Below are positions 16,950 through 25,825 of a stretch of DNA of 64,000 nucleotides, piece after piece. Each line of letters begins with the position of its first letter. The first letter of the stretch is position 1. The notes beneath the pieces are model-generated. The model had not been told where the DNA came from. It searched no databases and saw only the letters and a program-made list of their open reading frames with translations. A program made the position numbers and the translations under genes. The stretch is taken from NCBI GenBank assembly GCA_016714565.1, contig JADKDM010000008.1, forward strand, positions 1 to 64,000, read 5' to 3'. The DNA comes from Candidatus Villigracilis propinquus. Its GTDB lineage: Bacteria > Chloroflexota > Anaerolineae > Anaerolineales > Villigracilaceae.

Positions 16950-18343
16950 GCGCCCCCATCCTGTGGATCGGCGTCCCTTTCATCGCGGGCGCGTTGATCC
17001 TTTTTCTCCTGCGCGAAAAATATTCCGCCTGGGCGGGTGGGACGTTATCCGCCATCCTCGCATTGATCGCTTTGATCTTCCCGATCGACACCGCCCTGCT
17101 GATTGGTTCGATCTCGTTGAAGATATCCCCTGCCATTCAATTCTTCGGGCGCAGCTTTGAATTCGGCATCGCAGATGGGCCTTTGCTCGCCATCATCTAC
17201 GGGGTGGCGGCATTGTGGTTCTTCGGCACGGAAGCCTCCGGCACGGCGAACCGTTTCGTTTCGCTCGGCTTGATGATCATCTCCCTGCTGACAGCGTCCA
17301 TCGCGGTGGAGCCGTTCCTATTTGCCGCACTGCTGCTTGAAATTGCTGCGATGCTCGTCGTCCCATTGCTTGTGCCGATGTATCAAAAGCCCGGGCGAGG
17401 CGTGGTGCGCTTCCTCATTTATCAAACGCTTGCCATGCCCTTCATCCTCTTTTCAGGGTGGATGCTGGCCGGTGTGGAAGCCAGCCCCGGCGACCTGGGC
17501 ACCACCACACAGGCAGGCACCATGCTTGGGCTTGGCTTTGCCTTCCTGCTGGCGGTCTTCCCGCTCTACAACTGGATTCCGATGTTGATGGAAGAATCCT
17601 CGCCATACGCAACGGGATTCCTGCTTTGGGCATTGCCCACGTTTACGGTTATTTTCGCGCTCGGCTTTTTAGACCGGTACGCCTGGCTGCGGACAACCCC
17701 ACAGCTAGCCAGCGCCATCCAATTTGCGGGGGTCTTCATGGTGGCAAGCGGCGGGATATTTGCGTCCCTGCAGCGTCACATTGGACGGATGCTGGGCTAC
17801 GCCACCATTGCCGAAACAGGCTTGTTGATCCTCGTCATGGGGCTGCGTTCCTCGGAGATCGTCAATCTCACCTTCCTCATTCTCATCCCGCGCGGACTGG
17901 CTCTGGCTGTCTGGGCGCTGGCTTTATCCATCATCAAGCGGAAAGCCTATACTCTGCGTTTCAGCGAAGTGCAGGGACTAGCCCGCAGCTATCCGATCAC
18001 CGTTGCCGCGCTTATCTTGGCCCACTTATCCATGACGGGGTTTCCGCTGCTGGCTGGCTTCCCTGCCCGTCTGGCGATCTGGCAGGAATTGGCGGGACAG
18101 TCTCTCAGCACAACCGTGTGGGTATTCATTGGAATGTTGGGGTTGCTGGTGGCGGCCACCCGCACGCTGGCGGTTTTTGTAATGGAAGAGGAAGAAAAAA
18201 AATGGGCGGTGAACGAGTCCTGGGTGCAAATGGCCATGCTTGGGCTGGGAGTGATCGGGCTCTTCATCCTGGGAATGTTCCCGCAGATCTTGCAGATATT
18301 TCTTGCAGACCTGCCCGCGCTCTTTAATCGCATTGGGCAATAA
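16946..18343 (+). CDS. NuoN/HyfF-like membrane subunit lacking the key lysine
   Basis: A 465-residue protein with about 13 membrane helices. It keeps the helix-5 Glu (AALLLEIAAMLVVP) and the PLYNWIPMLMEES segment equivalent to PFHxWLPxAH, as well as QRHIGRMLGYATIAETG, typical of NuoN/MrpD proteins (usually SxxRLLAYSSISHxG). The lysine expected before PFH (here GFAFLLAVFPLYNW) and the helix-8 lysine are missing. Either it has lost proton-pumping ability or uses other residues. Translationally coupled to the upstream gene by an ATGA overlap. Last gene of the trio. Confidence 0.75.
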   Translation: MSAPILWIGVPFIAGALILFLLREKYSAWAGGTLSAILALIALIFPIDTALLIGSISLKISPAIQFFGRSFEFGIADGPLLAIIYGVAALWFFGTEASGTANRFVSLGLMIISLLTASIAVEPFLFAALLLEIAAMLVVPLLVPMYQKPGRGVVRFLIYQTLAMPFILFSGWMLAGVEASPGDLGTTTQAGTMLGLGFAFLLAVFPLYNWIPMLMEESSPYATGFLLWALPTFTVIFALGFLDRYAWLRTTPQLASAIQFAGVFMVASGGIFASLQRHIGRMLGYATIAETGLLILVMGLRSSEIVNLTFLILIPRGLALAVWALALSIIKRKAYTLRFSEVQGLARSYPITVAALILAHLSMTGFPLLAGFPARLAIWQELAGQSLSTTVWVFIGMLGLLVAATRTLAVFVMEEEEKKWAVNESWVQMAMLGLGVIGLFILGMFPQILQIFLADLPALFNRIGQ

Positions 18344-18399
18344 AACGGCGTGCTATAATTTTAAGCGGGATAAGTCTTCCTGGAAAAATTTTAGTTAGT

Positions 18400-18438
18400 G
18401 GGGGGGGGGCCTCCGGCCGGGGGGGGGGCCCCCCCCCC
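18400..18438. other. G10/G10/C10 homopolymer tract in an intergenic gap
   Basis: A run of ten G, then CCTCCGGCC, ten G and ten C. Nothing else in the window resembles it. It lies in the 182-bp gap before the coiled-coil gene and is followed by half of a GTCATTGCGAG-type repeat (about 18460-18499). It could form a very stable hairpin, but assembly or base-calling error is a serious possibility. Confidence 0.5.
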
Positions 18439-18525
18439 GTTTTACAGACCAATCCAATCTGAGATTGCTTTGCCGCAACATACGCGGCTCGCAATGACGA
18501 TATTAATACAAACAGCGGAGTACAC

Positions 18526-19716
18526 ATGGATTTTGAACAACTCGTCAAGCGGCTCGACTTTTTGGAAAAACAACAACGCGATACCAAGGAAACTCTTGGT
18601 TCGTTAAGCGGACAAATAGCCTCCTTTGAAACCACGGTCAACGCTGTATCCAAACAGATCAAGGTCATCGGCAAACAGGTGGCAGATATCACCCCTGCGA
18701 CCAAACGCGTGGAGCAGTTCGAGTCCATGCTGACCAAGCAGCGCAGTGACCTCCTCAAGATCATCGAGGAGAACGAAAAAGTACACTCAAAAGCGGAAAA
18801 GGAAATAGAAAAGCGGACGCAGGTCGAGTTTACCGAGATCGAAAAAGCCATTAATACGCTGAAGACAGCCACAAATTTAACGGACATCAAAAAGCAGCTC
18901 AAGGAACGAGCGGATGAGATCCAGCGCGTGCTGAACAACGTCACTGATCTTAAGCTGCGCATTGACGAAGCCAAACGCTCCAATGAAGATGTACAGCACG
19001 CCTTGAAGGCATCGGAGGAAACCCGCAAAAATGACCTGAAACGGGTTGCCGATGTTCAGGGTGAGATCACTTCCCTGCGCAAACGCATTGATGAGAACCG
19101 CGAAAAGTCAACCATCACCGCCGACAGTGTGCGCAACGTGGAGACACGTTTCACTGAATTGATCGCATCCGAACTGGAGCGCAAGCAGACACAGACCGCC
19201 TTCATCGAACAGCAAGCCATCGCACAAATTGACCGCGACCGCGCCTGGAAGGAATGGAAAGAAAAATACGAAGCCTTCCTGAAAGAATCGGACGGTCTTG
19301 ATGTTCACATCCAAAAATTGGATGAGGCACTGCGCGGCGCAAAGAAAGCGCAGGATACCTATCTCGAACTCAACACCAAACTTGAACGCCGCATCAACGA
19401 AGTGACCGAAATGCAGCGCCTCGCCGAAGACCGTCTGCGGCAGGAATGGATCAGCTTCAAAGCCGACGACCAAAAACGCTGGACAGGCTACAGCCTCTCC
19501 TCCGAAGAATCCTTCCGCGACATTCGCAAGGAAGTTCAAAAATATGATGCGCGCATCACTCCGCTCAACGACATCACCCAGGTTTTGCAGGACCAACTGC
19601 ACCAGACCACCAACGCAACCGAAGTGCAATTACAGGAAATGATGAACGTGGTGCATGAGTGGATGACATCCTATCAACGCATTATGGGGCATGGGAAAAA
19701 GATAACCAAAAAGTGA
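18526..19716 (+). CDS. Long coiled-coil protein of unknown function
   Basis: A 396-residue soluble protein made almost entirely of charged heptad-type coiled coil: LDFLEKQQRDTKETLGSL, VNAVSKQIKVIGKQV, KKQLKERADEIQRVLNNV, RKRIDENREKST and so on to the end. There is no signal peptide, membrane helix or recognisable catalytic motif. Such proteins in Anaerolineae resemble SMC-like or tail-fibre-like structural helices, but I do not recognise a family. It sits between the complex-I-like operon and selB, and its stop codon forms the first unit of a short heptamer repeat (19714-19741). Confidence 0.75.
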   Translation: MDFEQLVKRLDFLEKQQRDTKETLGSLSGQIASFETTVNAVSKQIKVIGKQVADITPATKRVEQFESMLTKQRSDLLKIIEENEKVHSKAEKEIEKRTQVEFTEIEKAINTLKTATNLTDIKKQLKERADEIQRVLNNVTDLKLRIDEAKRSNEDVQHALKASEETRKNDLKRVADVQGEITSLRKRIDENREKSTITADSVRNVETRFTELIASELERKQTQTAFIEQQAIAQIDRDRAWKEWKEKYEAFLKESDGLDVHIQKLDEALRGAKKAQDTYLELNTKLERRINEVTEMQRLAEDRLRQEWISFKADDQKRWTGYSLSSEESFRDIRKEVQKYDARITPLNDITQVLQDQLHQTTNATEVQLQEMMNVVHEWMTSYQRIMGHGKKITKK

Positions 19717-19741
19717 TCTGTGAACAGCAATCAGCGAACAG
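19714..19741. repeat. Short heptanucleotide array overlapping a stop codon (4 units)
   Basis: TGATCTG, TGAACAG, CAATCAG, CGAACAG. The first unit supplies the TGA stop of the coiled-coil gene, so the array appears to have grown at the gene end. Confidence 0.55.
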
Positions 19742-19796
19742 TGGAGATCGGGCAGATTTCCACTGTTTTATTTTCAAAATGTGGTTAAATTAAAAC

Positions 19797-21692
19797 ATGA
19801 GAGTTATTGGAACAGCAGGACACGTGGATCACGGAAAATCCACATTGATCGAAGCGCTCACCGGCTCACACCCCGACCGCCTCAAAGAAGAACAAGCCCG
19901 CGAGATGACCATCGAACTCGGCTTCGGCTGGCTCACACTCCCCAACAGCGAGGAAGTCGGCATCGTGGATGTGCCCGGCCACCGCGACTTCATCGAGAAC
20001 ATGCTTTCCGGCATCAGCGGTATCGACGCAGCCCTGCTCGTCATCGCCGCCGACGAAGGCGTGATGCCGCAAACAAAGGAACATCTTGCGATCTTGGATG
20101 TTTTGCAAATTCCCGCTGGATTAATAGTGATGACAAAAACAGACCTCGCCTCAGACTCAGGGTGGCTTGATCTGTTGGAAGCAGACATTCGCTCCGCTGT
20201 GAGCAAGACCGTCCTCAAAGATGCGCCCATTATCCGAGTCTCTGCCAAAACCAAAACGGGACTCAACGAATTAATTTCCCATCTCCAGACCCTGCTTGAA
20301 AACAAACCCGCACGGCTCGACCTCAACCGCCCACGCCTGCCCATTGACCGGGTCTTCAGCATGAGCGGATTCGGCACCGTGGTCACCGGCACTCTCAGCG
20401 ACGGACATCTGTCCATTGGTGATGAAGTGGAAATTTTGCCCTCCGGCCAAACAGGGCGTGTGCGCGGTTTGCAAACGCACAAGAAAAAAGAAGAGACGGC
20501 CATCCCCGGCTCGCGCACAGCGGTCAACATCTCCGGTGTGGATACAGAATTGATCCGGCGCGGCGAAGTAGTTGTGCATCCAAATCAATATCAAGCCACG
20601 CGCAGAATTGACGCCCGTTTTCGGCTGCTCAACGATATTGAGTTATCCATCAAACATGGCGACGAAGTGAAATTCTTTGTCGGCGCAAGCGAGACAATGG
20701 CGACCCTGCGTCTGCTTGGAATGGAAGAACTCAAGGCTGGCGAAGAAGGCTGGATACAGCTTGAATTGCGTGACCCGCTCGTCACCGTGCGCGGCGACCG
20801 CTATATTCTGCGCCGCCCCTCACCCAGTGAAACTATTGGCGGAGGCGTGGTGATCGACCACCAACCCAAAGGCAGGCACAAACGATTTGATGAAGGCGTG
20901 CTGAAATCATTGGAATCCCTTGCACAAGGTTCTCCATCCGACGTGTTGCTGGAAGCGTCACTGGCATTGAACGCAGCACCGCTGAAGGAGATCGTCGCCA
21001 AATCACGGCTGGATGCATCCACTGCAGTAGCCGCGCTCAAGGAATTGACCGAATCCGGCCAGCTTGTTCTTTTGGATGAAAGCAAACCAGACATAAAAAG
21101 TGACGCGCTCGCGATCGCACTCCCCCACTGGAATGACCTGCGCGGGCGAGCTGAAACCATCCTCAATACCTTTCACAAGCAATATCCATTACGGCGCGGC
21201 ATTCCACGCGAAGAATTAAAGAGCAGACTCAAAGTGACTCCGCGCATTTTCAACGCGCTCGTCAATAAGCTAATTGCAGATCACTCGGTCGTGGATCACT
21301 CTCTGCGGGTGGCGAATGCCGGGCATGAGATTCTCTTCAATGCGGCCGACCAAGCCAAAGTCCAGGAATTGATGCGTAAGTTTACAAAGAGTCCATATGC
21401 CACGCCCAGCGTCAAGGAATGCCAGACGGAAGTCGGCGAGGAAATTGTCAACGCTTTAATTGAAATGGGGAAACTGGTAGCCGTCTCGCAGGAGGTCATC
21501 TTCCGCAAAGAGGATTATGACACGATGGTGGAAAAGATAAAAACCGCCATTGAGCAAAAAGGACAAATTACACTTGGCGAAGTGCGCGATATGCTGGATA
21601 CGACCCGTAAATATATTCAGGCTCTGCTTGAGCATTTGGATTCGATCGGTGTGACCATGCGCGCCGGGGATGCAAGAAAGTTGAGGCCATAA
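19797..21692 (+). CDS. selB: Selenocysteine-specific elongation factor SelB
   Basis: A 631-residue translational GTPase. The G domain has GHVDHGKST (P loop, residues 8-16), DVPGHRDF (G3) and MTKTDLAS (G4, a TKxD variant common in SelB), followed by EF-Tu-like domains II-III and a long C-terminal region of winged helices (YPLRRGIPREELKSRLKVTP; IEQKGQITLGEVRDMLDTT) that in SelB bind the SECIS hairpin. It delivers Sec-tRNA to in-frame UGA codons. Its presence means the organism inserts selenocysteine, and a probable client gene lies at 37016-37504. selA, selD and tRNA-Sec are not in the window. The next gene starts 3 bp after its stop. Confidence 0.95.
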   Translation: MRVIGTAGHVDHGKSTLIEALTGSHPDRLKEEQAREMTIELGFGWLTLPNSEEVGIVDVPGHRDFIENMLSGISGIDAALLVIAADEGVMPQTKEHLAILDVLQIPAGLIVMTKTDLASDSGWLDLLEADIRSAVSKTVLKDAPIIRVSAKTKTGLNELISHLQTLLENKPARLDLNRPRLPIDRVFSMSGFGTVVTGTLSDGHLSIGDEVEILPSGQTGRVRGLQTHKKKEETAIPGSRTAVNISGVDTELIRRGEVVVHPNQYQATRRIDARFRLLNDIELSIKHGDEVKFFVGASETMATLRLLGMEELKAGEEGWIQLELRDPLVTVRGDRYILRRPSPSETIGGGVVIDHQPKGRHKRFDEGVLKSLESLAQGSPSDVLLEASLALNAAPLKEIVAKSRLDASTAVAALKELTESGQLVLLDESKPDIKSDALAIALPHWNDLRGRAETILNTFHKQYPLRRGIPREELKSRLKVTPRIFNALVNKLIADHSVVDHSLRVANAGHEILFNAADQAKVQELMRKFTKSPYATPSVKECQTEVGEEIVNALIEMGKLVAVSQEVIFRKEDYDTMVEKIKTAIEQKGQITLGEVRDMLDTTRKYIQALLEHLDSIGVTMRAGDARKLRP

Positions 21693-21695
21693 CAA

Positions 21696-23744
21696 ATGAT
21701 TCCAGATATTCTACAAAAACTTTTGACCCCTCCGCAGTTCGAAAACGAAGAAGAGACTCACCAGGCGTATCTGTTGTACATGATCCTGTGGGGGCTGATC
21801 CTTGTGCCGATTCCGTATGTGCTATATTTTGTTCTCTTTGCGCCGGAACAATCCACGCGGGCAGTGGCGCAAGGCGGTATTGGCGAATTTATAAATGTCC
21901 TGTTATTGATCCTTTTAAAGCGGGGATATGTCCGTTTTGCTTCCATAGCCCAGGTGGTTGCATTCTGGTTTTTCTTTACGGTATCTGCCTTCACAGATTA
22001 TGGCGTGCAAGGTGAAGCTTATCTTTTGGGATACCCGCTTGTGATCGTGATCGCCGGGGTCTTGCTTGGCGGCAGGGCCACCCTGATCGTAACAAGCCTT
22101 TCCCTGTTTTCAGGGCTGGCTATGTTATACGCTGAAAGTCAGGGAATGTTCATTTCCGCTGGTGCGCGTCCTTCCATGATTTCGTGGGTTCTCAGTTTTG
22201 CCATCTTTCCAATGAGCGCGACCTTGCAGTATCTCTCCTCCCGCACAGTCAGGAAGGCTCTGCAACGGGCACATCTTAGCGAAGAGAAGTATCGATTAAT
22301 TTCCAGGGTAATTTCCGACTACACATTTGAAAGCGTTATGGATGAAAAAGGGGACGCAAACCTGGTTTGGGTGGCGGGCGCTTTTGAAAAGATGACCGGA
22401 TACACCTTCGATGAATATGTCCTTAAAGGTGGCTGGCTTGCACATGTCCACCCGGATGATGTTGAGAAAGACACACGGGACATGGAAAAATTATTGAAGA
22501 ACGAGGATGTGATCAACTCCGAAATCCGAACATTCGCAAAAAATGGCGAGATCCGTTGGGAACGCATTTTTGCCCACCCAGTTTGGCATAGCACTGAAAA
22601 TCGTCTTAAGGGAATCATAGGCGCCGTGCAGGATGTGACCATTCAAAAGAAAGCCGAAAACCTGTTAAAGGAAACCCTCCTGCAGCAAAATGCCATTCTG
22701 GATAACATCCCGGATATGGCATGGCTGAAGGATATTGACAGCCGCTACATTGCTGTGAACGAGCAATTCTCAAAGGCGTGCGGACAAAAAATAGAAAATA
22801 TCATTGGCAAAACAGATCACGAAGTCTGGGAAAAAAGCTTTGCCGATAAATACCGCACGGATGACCTGGAGGTAATACACAGCGGCCAGCGCAGGCAGGT
22901 AGAGGAAATTCAATCGGACCATGAAGGCAGGGAATATTGGGTTGAAACCATAAAGACACCCATCCGCAACTCGCAGGGAGAGATCATTGGCACTACCGGA
23001 ATTGCCCGTGAGATCACCGAAAGAAAAAAAGCCGAGATCGAGCGTGAAAAACTGATCGCAGAGTTGGAAACGAAAAACACCGAGCTGGAAAGATTTACAT
23101 ACACAGTCTCACATGATCTGAAATCCCCCCTGGTCACCATCACCGGATTTCTCAGCTACCTTGAAAAAGACGCCCGCAGCGGAAATTTTGAAAGCTTCAA
23201 CAAAGATGTTGACCGCATAAAACATGCAGTGCAAAAAATGCAGGAACTTTTGAAAGACCTGTTGGAACTCTCACGCATCGGCAGACTCATGAATGACCCG
23301 GTTGAAATAAGTTTTGGCGAGATCGTAAAAGAAGCGCTGGCTGTCGTGGAGGGGCAGATCACATCCAAACACATAAGCGTCGGATTCGTAGACAGCGGTC
23401 AAAAAGTCCACGGAGACCACATCCGACTGATCGAAGCCATGCAAAACCTGATAGACAACGGCGTCAAGTTCATGGGCTCCCAACCCAACCCGCGCATTAA
23501 CATCGGCACGGTCATGGATGCGCAGAACAAGCCGATCTTCTTCGTGCAGGATAACGGTGTTGGCATAGAATCCCAGTACCGCGAACGTATCTTTGGCTTG
23601 TTCAACAAACTGGATGCAAACTCACAAGGCTCAGGCGTCGGTTTGACCATTGTAAAGCGCATTATCGAAGTGCATGGGGGAAAAATCTGGGTCGAATCAA
23701 TGCCGGGCAAAGGCTCTACGTTTTATTTCACTCTATCCAAATAA
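21696..23744 (+). CDS. PAS-domain sensor histidine kinase
   Basis: A 682-residue protein with six N-terminal membrane helices (to about residue 175), two PAS/PAC modules (about 200-310 and 325-445; YTFDEYVLKGGWLAHVHPDD, ILDNIPDMAWLKDIDSRYIA), a HisKA domain (FTYTVSHDLKSPLVTITGF) and an HATPase domain (NLIDNGVKFM, DNGVGI, GSGVGLTIVKRI). The C terminus resembles phytochrome-like kinases. It starts 3 bp after selB and probably shares its transcript, which is unexpected functionally. No response regulator is adjacent, so it is an orphan kinase here. Confidence 0.9.
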   Translation: MIPDILQKLLTPPQFENEEETHQAYLLYMILWGLILVPIPYVLYFVLFAPEQSTRAVAQGGIGEFINVLLLILLKRGYVRFASIAQVVAFWFFFTVSAFTDYGVQGEAYLLGYPLVIVIAGVLLGGRATLIVTSLSLFSGLAMLYAESQGMFISAGARPSMISWVLSFAIFPMSATLQYLSSRTVRKALQRAHLSEEKYRLISRVISDYTFESVMDEKGDANLVWVAGAFEKMTGYTFDEYVLKGGWLAHVHPDDVEKDTRDMEKLLKNEDVINSEIRTFAKNGEIRWERIFAHPVWHSTENRLKGIIGAVQDVTIQKKAENLLKETLLQQNAILDNIPDMAWLKDIDSRYIAVNEQFSKACGQKIENIIGKTDHEVWEKSFADKYRTDDLEVIHSGQRRQVEEIQSDHEGREYWVETIKTPIRNSQGEIIGTTGIAREITERKKAEIEREKLIAELETKNTELERFTYTVSHDLKSPLVTITGFLSYLEKDARSGNFESFNKDVDRIKHAVQKMQELLKDLLELSRIGRLMNDPVEISFGEIVKEALAVVEGQITSKHISVGFVDSGQKVHGDHIRLIEAMQNLIDNGVKFMGSQPNPRINIGTVMDAQNKPIFFVQDNGVGIESQYRERIFGLFNKLDANSQGSGVGLTIVKRIIEVHGGKIWVESMPGKGSTFYFTLSK

Positions 23745-23780
23745 GCGTTAATTTATCAATACCCAAACAAAGGAGAAACC

Positions 23781-24458
23781 ATGTGCGGACGTTTTACACT
23801 CACAGTTGACCCCTCGCAATTGCAGGAAGCATTCGGCGATTTCACCTTCCCATCCGAATTCGCGCCTCGTTTCAATATTGCACCATCCCAGCCTGTGCTC
23901 GCCATTCCAAATGACGCGAAGAACACAGCCGATTTCTTTTCATGGGGATTGATCCCCTCCTGGTCAAAAGACCCAACCATCGCCACCCGCCTCATCAATG
24001 CGCGTGGTGAAACCATTGCTGAAAAACCATCCTTTCGCGGCAGCTTCAAATACAAACGCTGCCTCATCCCCGTTGATGGGTTCTACGAATGGAAGGCACA
24101 GGGCGGCGAGAAAACAAAAGTCCCATATTTCATTCACATGAAAGACCGCGCCCCCTTCGCCTTTGCCGGCCTGTGGGACGAATGGCACTCGCCCGACGGC
24201 GGCACACTGCGCACCTGCACCATCATCACCACCGAACCCAACGAATTGATGGCGACTCTGCACAACCGTATGCCCGTGATCTTGAATCAAAAGGATTATG
24301 CTCAATGGCTGGACGCCGCGCCTCACGCGCAGCGTCCCGAACACCTGCTCCCGCTCATCAAGCCTTTCCCCGCTGACAAAATGTCCGCCTACGCCGTCTC
24401 AACATTGGTCAACAAACCGGGCAACGACCGCCCCGAATGCGTTGTGCCCTTACAGTAG
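23781..24458 (+). CDS. SOS response-associated peptidase (SRAP/YedK-HMCES family)
   Basis: A 225-residue protein starting MCGRFTL. After Met removal Cys2 forms the thiazolidine cross-link to abasic sites in single-stranded DNA, as in YedK and HMCES. Other family motifs are present: FNIAPSQPV, FFSWGLIPSW, NARGETIAEKPSFR, CLIPVDGFYEWK and the catalytic His in LHNRMPVIL. Length is normal. An AAAGGAG ribosome site precedes the ATG. It protects abasic sites at replication forks. It is followed by a short palindrome-containing gap and the MFS gene. Confidence 0.94.
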   Translation: MCGRFTLTVDPSQLQEAFGDFTFPSEFAPRFNIAPSQPVLAIPNDAKNTADFFSWGLIPSWSKDPTIATRLINARGETIAEKPSFRGSFKYKRCLIPVDGFYEWKAQGGEKTKVPYFIHMKDRAPFAFAGLWDEWHSPDGGTLRTCTIITTEPNELMATLHNRMPVILNQKDYAQWLDAAPHAQRPEHLLPLIKPFPADKMSAYAVSTLVNKPGNDRPECVVPLQ

Positions 24459-24514
24459 TAACGACTAAGCCCTGTGGGCAGTCGTTATAAAGCGACTCCA
24501 ATGAAACATCAAAA

Positions 24515-25774
24515 ATGCGCCTACTCAAAAATTGGTTAATCAGTCACTTCCCCGCCCTCGAATCTCGTGATTATGTCCTATTCCTGATCGGTCAATTCAT
24601 CTCCGTCATTGGCACATGGATGCAAGCCACCGCGCTGCCCTATCTTGCCTACCGCATCTCAGGCCGCCCATTGGATTTGGGTCTGATCGGCTTCTCAAAC
24701 ACATTACCCACTTTGTTATTTGCACTTCCCGCAGGTGTGTTTGTCGAACGCTGGGACAAACGAAAGACTGTCATTCTGTTTCAAGCCATCATGTCCATTC
24801 AGGCGTTTGGGCTGGCATATCTCGCATACACAAAACAGATCCAGATCTGGCATATTGTTACACTGGCATTTTTCTACGGCTCTGCTGTTGCCGTGGAAGT
24901 AACCGCACGCCAAGCCATGCTCATCGAACTAGCGGGTCGCGAAGCATTGCCAAGCGCCATTGCCCTGCAGACCACGGCATTCAACCTTGGGCGGGTACTT
25001 GGTCCGTTGAGCGCGGCGTGGTTGATCTCAGCCACAGGCAGCGAGGGCAGTGTCTTTTTGGCGAATGGGATCAGCTTTATATTCGTGATCATCGGCCTGC
25101 TCATTGCGCGAACCAGTTTCAAGGCGGAGGGGAAAGCGCCTGTGTCTCAAGGCATGGGAAGCGAATTCAAACAAGGTCTTATCTACATCAGGCAAAATGC
25201 GGTGGTGCTTTCCGCCATCTTAATGTCTGCGCTGCTGGGATTCTTTGGCATCCCCCTGCTGCAACAGATCCCTGCACTGGCACGTGATGTGCTAAAAACG
25301 ATAGCAGATACAGAACCCATCATCGCCGCGCGCACCAGCAGCCTGTACACCGCTCAGGGAGTGGGAGCCGTGGTGGCGGCTTTTCTTGTGGCATATCTCA
25401 GTTCGGCAAATAAAAACAAATTGCTATTATGGGGACAGGTCGCTTTTATTTTTCCAGTCATTGTGTTGGGGGTCATTACCAACATGAATCTTTCTCTTGT
25501 GCTGCTGGCTTTCATCGGCTGGGGGACGGTCACCCAATTGGTAATGATGAATACGATGATCCAGATGGAAGTGCCCAACGACCTGCGCGGACGGGTGTTC
25601 AGCATCTACTTTTGGGCCTTGCAGGGTGTAGCACCTTTTGGAAGCATTCTGGTGGGCTGGCTCGCGCAAACCTGGAATGTACAAACTGCCATCGTGATAG
25701 GCGGCGTCGCTTGTTTGATCGGCGTGATGTTTGTTCGGCTTTTTTTCCTACGAAAAGGCCAAATTATGGATTAA
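24515..25774 (+). CDS. Major facilitator superfamily exporter (EntS-like)
   Basis: A 419-residue protein with about twelve membrane helices. The N-terminal half shows FLIGQFISVIGTWMQATALPYLAY and the loop motif FVERWDKRKTVI, typical of the MFS_3 (enterobactin exporter EntS-like) group; the second half has LRGRVFSIYFWALQGVAPFGSILVG, also typical. These proteins export siderophores or drugs by proton antiport. No siderophore genes are nearby, so the substrate is unknown. The gap upstream contains a small GACTAAGCCCTGTGGGCAGTC hairpin-like repeat. Confidence 0.88.
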   Translation: MRLLKNWLISHFPALESRDYVLFLIGQFISVIGTWMQATALPYLAYRISGRPLDLGLIGFSNTLPTLLFALPAGVFVERWDKRKTVILFQAIMSIQAFGLAYLAYTKQIQIWHIVTLAFFYGSAVAVEVTARQAMLIELAGREALPSAIALQTTAFNLGRVLGPLSAAWLISATGSEGSVFLANGISFIFVIIGLLIARTSFKAEGKAPVSQGMGSEFKQGLIYIRQNAVVLSAILMSALLGFFGIPLLQQIPALARDVLKTIADTEPIIAARTSSLYTAQGVGAVVAAFLVAYLSSANKNKLLLWGQVAFIFPVIVLGVITNMNLSLVLLAFIGWGTVTQLVMMNTMIQMEVPNDLRGRVFSIYFWALQGVAPFGSILVGWLAQTWNVQTAIVIGGVACLIGVMFVRLFFLRKGQIMD

Positions 25775-25825
25775 GGCAGGATGAGTATTTTCTTCCCAGC
25801 TTGACTTCGATTTTTTACCCATGTT

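Noticed and set aside
17458..18327. Second long open frame inside the NuoN-like gene
   Set aside because: It is an overlapping frame with biased composition and no family match, while the NuoN-like frame has clear membrane segments.
14747..18343. Ordinary nuo operon
   Set aside because: Only three membrane subunits are present, with no NuoA-J, L or soluble subunits, and key lysines are changed.
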